The notes under the pieces are model-generated. The model did no database searches and was not told the origin of the DNA. It saw only the letters and a list, made by a program, of their open reading frames with translations. Shown one piece after another: positions 59,519 to 64,000 of a stretch of DNA of 64,000 nucleotides (its first letter is position 1; each line of letters opens with the position of its first letter). Source of the stretch: Armatimonadota bacterium (GTDB lineage Bacteria; Armatimonadota; Fimbriimonadia; Fimbriimonadales; Fimbriimonadaceae); NCBI GenBank assembly GCA_018268355.1, contig JAFDWR010000004.1, positions 372,404 through 436,403 of the forward strand, read 5' to 3'. Position numbers and translations under genes: made by a program.

Positions 59519-60927
59519 AGAGGTTTGCGCTGAAGTTCCGTGAGGGAGGCCTCAAGAAGGGTCACCGATTGGAAGTAGGCAACAATGGCGTCAATGGCAC
59601 GGCTTTCCGCATCAGCGGTCGCCTGTTCACGTTGGTTGAGAAGGAAGAGGCTCGATCCGCCGAGCTCAAACATGATCCGTTCGCCGTTTTCGACTTGGCG
59701 AAGCTGCTCGACCGCCTTTTGAGCCTCGATGGCGCGGGCGTGGGCGAGCTTCACCGCACCGAGGGCGTCGAGCACCTCGTTGGTGATCTGCTGTCGAAGG
59801 CCAATCTCCTCGGCGGCGAGCTTTGCCAACTTCAGCCGCGCGTTGTCGGCCGCGCCGTCCGCCGTGTTCCAGCGGAGCGGGACCGAGAAGAAGATGCCTG
59901 CCTTGTAGGTGCCGCCGATGCCGTTGGTCCCCGGGTCAACTCCGGGCTGGAGGACGAGGTTCCACTGCGGGCGGCGAAGGTTCTTGGCGAGGTCGAGGTC
60001 GAGCTGGAGGATGCGGCGCGAAATGACGATCGCACCGAGCTCAGGTCGGTTGTCGAGCGCGGTCTTGATTGCGGCTTCGGCCTCAAGCGGGAGCGGTGCC
60101 TCGGGGAGGACGAGCCGTGAGGCTTGATCGGTGATCGGGGCGGATTGCGGCCCGGCCTCGCTCATCCAGAGGTAGGTCTGGAGCTTGAGCGACTTCCCGA
60201 GTCGGTCGCGCTCGGCGACGAGCACGTTGGCCCTGCGCTGGCTCACCTGCGAATCCGCTTCGATGATGTCGAGCTTCCGACGCGAGCCCGCCCGCACGAA
60301 GTCGTCGATCTGAACGCGGCGCGTCGCCGCGAGGTCGACGAGGCTCTTCTGCACCCGCAGCTTGTCCTCCGAACCGCGCCAGTCCCAGTAGCTAAGAAGG
60401 CCGTCGCGCATGACGCTGAGCTGGGTGAGGCTGAACTCGAATTCTGCGAGCGGCTCGCCAAGGATGGCCTGCTTTTCGGCGATCGTCTTTTCGTTGACGT
60501 TTCGGTCGCGGCTGAGCGGGATCTTCACGCCGAAGAACCACTCGCCGAGACCTCCCGCCGACGTATTGGGCGACTTCACGCTGCCATCGTTGAACCGCTG
60601 GCCGAGATAGAACTTTGCGCCCGAGCGGGAAAGGACCTCAACGCTCGTCTCCGTGAAGAGGGTGGTAAGGGCTTTGCCGGGGGTCGAGCTGCTGTTATAG
60701 CGCATCGAATCCGCACCGACGCTGAGAACGGGGTCAAACGCACCTCGCTTCTCGCGGGCCTTGGCGATTGCAGCATCGACCGCGATCCGCATGGCGGCGA
60801 GCTTCGGGTGATACGTCCGGATCGCACGCAAGACATCGGCATCCGAAAGCGGCGGTGACGACTGGGCCAACGCCACGGGGGCAACGCATAACAGCGCCGA
60901 GGATGAGATCAGCCAATTCCAGTTCAT
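59515..60927 (-). CDS. TolC-family outer membrane efflux protein
   Basis: 470 residues from ATG 60925-60927. The signal peptide is WLISSSALLCVAPVALAQS. The mature protein begins SPPLSDADVLRAIRTYHPKL and shows two pseudo-repeats with long helices: LSVMRDGLLSYWDWRGSEDK, VRAGSRRKLDIIEADSQVSQRRANVLVAE and LDALGAVKLAHARAIEAQKA, ENGERIMFELGGSSLFLLNQREQATADAESRAI. The two 'R...G..s...l......' motifs are the TolC fingerprint. It is first in the operon with ABC and HlyD, directly downstream of the manganese-type riboswitch. Confidence 0.93.
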   Translation of the reverse strand: MNWNWLISSSALLCVAPVALAQSSPPLSDADVLRAIRTYHPKLAAMRIAVDAAIAKAREKRGAFDPVLSVGADSMRYNSSSTPGKALTTLFTETSVEVLSRSGAKFYLGQRFNDGSVKSPNTSAGGLGEWFFGVKIPLSRDRNVNEKTIAEKQAILGEPLAEFEFSLTQLSVMRDGLLSYWDWRGSEDKLRVQKSLVDLAATRRVQIDDFVRAGSRRKLDIIEADSQVSQRRANVLVAERDRLGKSLKLQTYLWMSEAGPQSAPITDQASRLVLPEAPLPLEAEAAIKTALDNRPELGAIVISRRILQLDLDLAKNLRRPQWNLVLQPGVDPGTNGIGGTYKAGIFFSVPLRWNTADGAADNARLKLAKLAAEEIGLRQQITNEVLDALGAVKLAHARAIEAQKAVEQLRQVENGERIMFELGGSSLFLLNQREQATADAESRAIDAIVAYFQSVTLLEASLTELQRKPL

Positions 60928-61010
60928 CGTAAACTTTATCAATCTACGCGCGATTGTGGCTGGCGGTGGGCAACTTTGACCTCCGACACAGCCCCAATCG
61001 TCGCGACTGT
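60928..61010 (-). promoter_or_regulatory. Expression platform and leader of the TolC operon
   Basis: 83 bases between the riboswitch aptamer and the TolC ATG. CGCGA-(CGA)-TTG can pair with CAATCGCG further on, and ACAG with CUGU, so alternative stems are possible. No U-run terminator and no clear ribosome site directly before the ATG were found. Regulation is therefore more likely at translation or by a non-canonical platform. A -10-like TGTAGAGAT lies just upstream of the aptamer on the minus strand. Confidence 0.45.
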
Positions 61011-61112
61011 TTCGAAAGGTCTCGCTCTTTGAGCCTGGGCCGGGGTCAAATGACCCGTACTGACGACCTGAGGCACCCCGCAACGCAGGGCGAGCTACTC
61101 CCCTAACCCCAA
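61011..61112 (-). promoter_or_regulatory. yybP-ykoY (manganese-sensing) riboswitch
   Basis: On the minus strand the two invariant loops are present. GGGGAGUAGC (plus coordinates 61094-61103) and GCGAGACC (61018-61025) flank P2 (CCCUGC-GUU-GCGGGG). The three-way-junction arm GGUCGUCAGUAC ... CGGCC (arm core 61056-61067) carries the hairpin GGGUCA-UU-UGACCC. GCUC-AAA-GAGC leads into the second loop. The order and spacing agree with the known L. lactis and B. subtilis aptamers, where Mn2+ joins the two loops. P1 looks weak here (AGG/CCU plus mismatches). It ends 83 bases before the TolC start. Confidence 0.88.
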
Positions 61113-61160
61113 TCTCTACAGCAATTCGGGGAAAAGAGTTTCGTGAAATCGGCACCCTTT

Positions 61161-61199
61161 AACAAAAAAAGTCCGGAGGAATTTATTCCTCCGGACTTT
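61161..61199 (-). terminator. Rho-independent terminator of the amidohydrolase gene
   Basis: AAAGTCCGGAGGAA-TTTA-TTCCTCCGGACTTT, 14-base arms, followed on the minus strand by seven T in TTTTTTTGTT. It lies just beyond the stop at 61213. Confidence 0.93.
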
Positions 61200-61212
61200 G
61201 CAGACGATCCGA

Positions 61213-64000
61213 TCAGGGCTTGATCGTGACGCCCGGACGGCCGGTTTCCCAATAGGCCTTGGGTCGTGGCTTGCGGGTCGGCCAAACCTGGTCCATGTTG
61301 CCGCCTTCGTAGACGAATCCGTCCTTCACGACATAGGCGATGCTCGTCGTGTTTCGGATGTTCTCCAGCGGGTTCTTGTCATAGACCACGAGGTCGGCGA
61401 ACTTGCCCGGCTCAACGCTGCCGAGCTGCTTGTGGAGGCCAATCGCCTCCGCGCCGAAGATCGTCGCGCAGCGCAGGGCTTCCATTGGGGTCATGCCGCC
61501 GCTGACGAAGCTCCAGATCTCCCAGTGCGCGCCCATGCCTTGGAACTCACCGTGGCTGCCGAGGCAAACCCGGCCGCCGGCTCGGACGACCTTGGCGCAG
61601 CTCGCGGCAACCTTGTCGAACACGTACTCTTCGGGCATGAACCACTTGTCGCGGCGTCGAACGAGGTTATCGAGGAGGCGCGGCGGAATGAACTTCTGCA
61701 CCCTCGGATCGTTCGCGGGCAGCTCCTTGTGGAAGTAGTAGTTCTCGCCGAACGGCCCGCCATAGGTGACGAGCAGGGTCGGCGTGTAGTACGTCTTCGT
61801 TCGGGCAAGGAACTGGGCCATGTCGTCATTCAGCGGAATGAGCGGCAGGGCGTGCTCGTGGCCGGAGTAGCCGTCCATGATCTCGGTGAGCGCCATCTTG
61901 ACTTCAAGCGCGCCTTCCGTCGTCGGCGTGAGGCCGAGCTCTTGGCAAGCAAGGGCGATGTTCTGGCGGGCGAGGCGGTCACCGGCAACGTACTCCTTGA
62001 TGAACCACGTCTGATAGGCCTCGCTGTATCGCTTCAGGTAGGTCACCGCTTCGGCCTTGGTGTCCGAAGGGGTGCCGCTGAAGACGCCAGGGCCGGTCGT
62101 GTAGATTCGCGGACCGATCGAGCTTCCACTTTCAATGCTGTCGGCGAACTCATAGATGCCGGTGCTTCCCGATTGAGGGTCGCGGTTGGTGGTGACGCCA
62201 AAGGCGAGGTTGGCGAGGTAGCCCCAGCTTTGCGGATAGCCCAGGGCGTCGTTGCCAAACCAGTGGCTGTGGACGTCGACGTAGCCCGGCGAGATCGTCT
62301 TCCCGCGCATGTCCATCACGGTGGTGCCTTCAGGGACGGCAAACGAACCCTGGGCTCCGACCGCTTGGACGCGGTTGTTGACGACGAGGATGTCGCCCTT
62401 TTCGATGACCTGGTCACCCTTCATCGTGATGACGCGAGCGCCGCGAAGGAGCAGGTTGCCCTTGGCCACCGCGCGGGGCTGTTCGATCGTGATGTCCCAG
62501 ACCTTTGGCTTCTCCTCGTTCAGCGCTTGGCGGAAGAGCTTGGAGCCTTGCGTCCAGTAGATCGCGTCGCCCTGGGCGGACCATTGCGGCGAATCGTTGC
62601 CTTCGGCGGTGATCACCTTGCTGGAGAAGGGGCCGTAGTCGGTCGCGAGCGGGGTCGGACCACCAACCAGCGGTCGGTCGAGCACATAGAGCTTGCCGGT
62701 GCCGGTTGCGGCAAGCACGTGGTTGCCGGTGGGCGAAAGAACGGGGAAGCTGCCGCCGAGCTGCACCTCTTCTCGCCGATCGTAGCCGTCAAGGCGCGCG
62801 CTACCCACTCCCGAGAACGAAGAGTAGTAGAGGCGGTTCGAGCCCTTCACGAAGGTGAATTGTCCGGCGTCCTCAATCGCGATGTCCTGGGGGTCGCCGC
62901 CATAGACCGACATGATCTTGGTTTCCGACGTCCCGATGGGGCCGCGGCCACCGATCTCGCGCAGGCGGTCGGCGAGCATCTCCTCGGGCGACTGCTCAAG
63001 GCACTTGTGGTTATCGATGTGGATGACGGTGTCGAGGCCGTCTTCCTTTGAGCCTTGGGTGAAGATGATCTGCTTGCCGTCGGGCGTGAAGGTCGGAGTG
63101 TTGAAAGTGCCGAGCGCCCAGGTGAGGCGGGTCGTTTCGCCGGTCTCCACATTGGCGCGGTAGATCGCGCCTCCGTTCGGGCCCCACGTTGCATAAGCGA
63201 GGGACTTTCCATCCGGGGACCAATTGGGCGAGAACTCCGTTTGGTCATCCTTCGTCACGCGCACGGGCTTTGCGCCGTCCTTCAGCTCCTGGGTCCAGAG
63301 CCGACCAAAGGCGCGGAAGGCAACTCGGGTGCCGTCGGGGGAGACCACGGCATCGCGCAGGAATCGAGCGCGCACCATCGGCGACTCGTTCACCTTGTGC
63401 TCAAAGTAAACCGAGTCGTTGACGAGCTGGTTGACCTTCGCGCTGAACGGGATCGGCGTGTTTTGGCCCGTCGCGATGTCGATGCGCTGGATCTTGCCGT
63501 GCAGGTTGATGATCAGCGACTTGCCGTCCTTGGTGATCGCGTAGCCGGGGATAGTGTCGCGGGTTGCGCGGGACTCTTGGTCGTCGCGGTCGATCGGGAA
63601 GGCGAGCCAGCGCTCTTCGTTCGTCTTTAGGTCGCGAAGAACGAGGCCGGTTTGGGTCTTCTCGCGGGTGGCATAGATGAGCGACTTGCCGTCGGGCGTG
63701 ATCATCGGGCGCATCGCGCTACCGAGGGCACCCGTGATCGACTTCGACTTTCCGGTCGTGCGGTCGAGCTTGTACACCTGCCACATCGGGAACTGGGCAT
63801 CGTAGGTCCATGCTCCATCGCGCATCGCGAAGTAGATCGAATTGCCGTCGGGCGAGAAGGTCGCGCCCATGCTGTTGGTGCGACCCGAGGGCAGGCCGAT
63901 GGTGGTTCCGGGGCCGCCTTTCGTGTCGATGAAGACCAACTTGTAAATCGGAAGGTAGCCCGAACCCTTGCTCGCCACGACGTAGCGTCCGTCCGGACTC
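61213..64000 (-). CDS. Beta-propeller (WD40/PD40-like) plus amidohydrolase protein, 5' end outside the window
   Basis: At least 929 residues; the frame is still open at the right edge (reading SPDGRYVVASKG), so the start is missing. The N-terminal 500 residues hold TolB-like PD40 units (FSPDGNSIYFAM, MITPDGKSLIYA, WSPDGKSLAYATWG, FTPDGKQIIFTQG, LSPTGNHVLAATG). From about 520 onward an amidohydrolase domain follows: LLRGARVITMKG, GKTISPGYVDVHSHWFGN (HxH metal site), GVTTNRDPQSG and LGSHGEFQGMGAHWEIWSFV. The end has EPGKFADLVVYDKNPLENI. Such fusions are exported metal-dependent hydrolases acting on amide or ester bonds of peptides or related compounds. A strong terminator follows. Confidence 0.92.
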   Translation of the reverse strand, partial: SPDGRYVVASKGSGYLPIYKLVFIDTKGGPGTTIGLPSGRTNSMGATFSPDGNSIYFAMRDGAWTYDAQFPMWQVYKLDRTTGKSKSITGALGSAMRPMITPDGKSLIYATREKTQTGLVLRDLKTNEERWLAFPIDRDDQESRATRDTIPGYAITKDGKSLIINLHGKIQRIDIATGQNTPIPFSAKVNQLVNDSVYFEHKVNESPMVRARFLRDAVVSPDGTRVAFRAFGRLWTQELKDGAKPVRVTKDDQTEFSPNWSPDGKSLAYATWGPNGGAIYRANVETGETTRLTWALGTFNTPTFTPDGKQIIFTQGSKEDGLDTVIHIDNHKCLEQSPEEMLADRLREIGGRGPIGTSETKIMSVYGGDPQDIAIEDAGQFTFVKGSNRLYYSSFSGVGSARLDGYDRREEVQLGGSFPVLSPTGNHVLAATGTGKLYVLDRPLVGGPTPLATDYGPFSSKVITAEGNDSPQWSAQGDAIYWTQGSKLFRQALNEEKPKVWDITIEQPRAVAKGNLLLRGARVITMKGDQVIEKGDILVVNNRVQAVGAQGSFAVPEGTTVMDMRGKTISPGYVDVHSHWFGNDALGYPQSWGYLANLAFGVTTNRDPQSGSTGIYEFADSIESGSSIGPRIYTTGPGVFSGTPSDTKAEAVTYLKRYSEAYQTWFIKEYVAGDRLARQNIALACQELGLTPTTEGALEVKMALTEIMDGYSGHEHALPLIPLNDDMAQFLARTKTYYTPTLLVTYGGPFGENYYFHKELPANDPRVQKFIPPRLLDNLVRRRDKWFMPEEYVFDKVAASCAKVVRAGGRVCLGSHGEFQGMGAHWEIWSFVSGGMTPMEALRCATIFGAEAIGLHKQLGSVEPGKFADLVVYDKNPLENIRNTTSIAYVVKDGFVYEGGNMDQVWPTRKPRPKAYWETGRPGVTIKP

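Noticed and set aside
56064-60927. Assigning the BECR-like lipoprotein as cargo of the adjacent type I-like exporter
   Set aside because: It has a Sec lipoprotein signal rather than a C-terminal type I signal; only proximity supports the idea.
61198-63051. 617-codon plus-strand frame over the amidohydrolase gene
   Set aside because: Antisense to a gene with PD40 units and an HxH site; no ribosome site and no recognisable domain.

Overview
The window is GC-rich, densely packed bacterial chromosome with one tRNA and no insertion sequence, prophage or CRISPR array that I can see. The closest fit is an Armatimonadota member of the Fimbriimonadia type. The reasons are a pseudopilin N-terminus of the kind that phylum uses heavily (FTLIELLVVIAIIAILAAIL...FPVF), two PEP-CTERM proteins, frequent GTG/TTG starts, many short lipoproteins, an ATGA-overlap gene style, a G5-3D protein next to rsmA, and a large starch-type glycoside hydrolase cluster. 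This placement is an inference from gene content, not a database match.

Layout. 1-5.5 kb: a truncated bifunctional nuclease, a dienelactone hydrolase, an HI0933-type flavoprotein, a small membrane protein, glycogen synthase and a membrane acyltransferase. 5.5-10.6 kb: a PP2C phosphatase, a TerY-like vWA protein and an atypical protein kinase, interleaved with spermidine synthase and small genes. 10.6-17.6 kb: a minus-strand run with a RodA/FtsW protein, three related lipoproteins, an anchored protein and an ABC exporter. 17.6-25.6 kb: MoxR ATPase, S-adenosylmethionine decarboxylase with a long leader, a trypsin-like protease with a repeat tail, and a five-gene overlapping operon (FAD reductase, DsbA-like, RibD-like reductase, ABC permease, ABC ATPase). 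25.8-31.8 kb: G5-3D/rsmA, a membrane protease, two membrane vWA-like paralogues and tRNA-Gly(GCC). 33.3-48.9 kb: a carbohydrate locus comprising a LacI regulator, a GH13 enzyme, a pseudopilin, a lipoprotein, a PEP-CTERM protein, a substrate-binding-protein/permease fusion, a second permease, a large secreted GH13 enzyme and a GH31 enzyme. 48.9-56 kb: a TPR protein, PII, a YARHG-repeat protein, a copper-amine-oxidase-N-like protein, a Ycf46-like AAA ATPase, a PEP-CTERM protein, and a lipoprotein-anchored putative RNase toxin with a coupled putative immunity gene. 56-61 kb: a TolC-ABC-HlyD export operon preceded by a yybP-ykoY (manganese) riboswitch. 61.2 kb to the end: a beta-propeller/amidohydrolase protein that runs off the right edge.

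Two things stand out. First, the kinase C-terminus, the membrane protease N-terminus and the C-terminus of one vWA-like membrane protein share an approximately 60-residue FHA-like module. A second FHA-like module is shared by the two vWA-like paralogues. This ties the kinase/phosphatase/vWA group at 5.5-10.6 kb to the membrane group at 27.3-31.6 kb, and suggests one dispersed phospho-signalling system linking a cytoplasmic kinase to an envelope protease. Second, a yybP-ykoY riboswitch stands in front of a complete type I-like TolC-ABC-HlyD operon, a target I do not know for this riboswitch class.

The starch locus works as a unit. The secreted GH13 enzyme trims polysaccharide outside, the SBP-permease fusion and the second permease import oligosaccharides (the ATPase is missing here and must be shared from elsewhere), and the intracellular or periplasmic GH13 and GH31 enzymes finish degradation. 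A LacI protein with a near-perfect palindrome at its own promoter is the likely regulator. Polyamine synthesis is represented by separated speE and speD genes.
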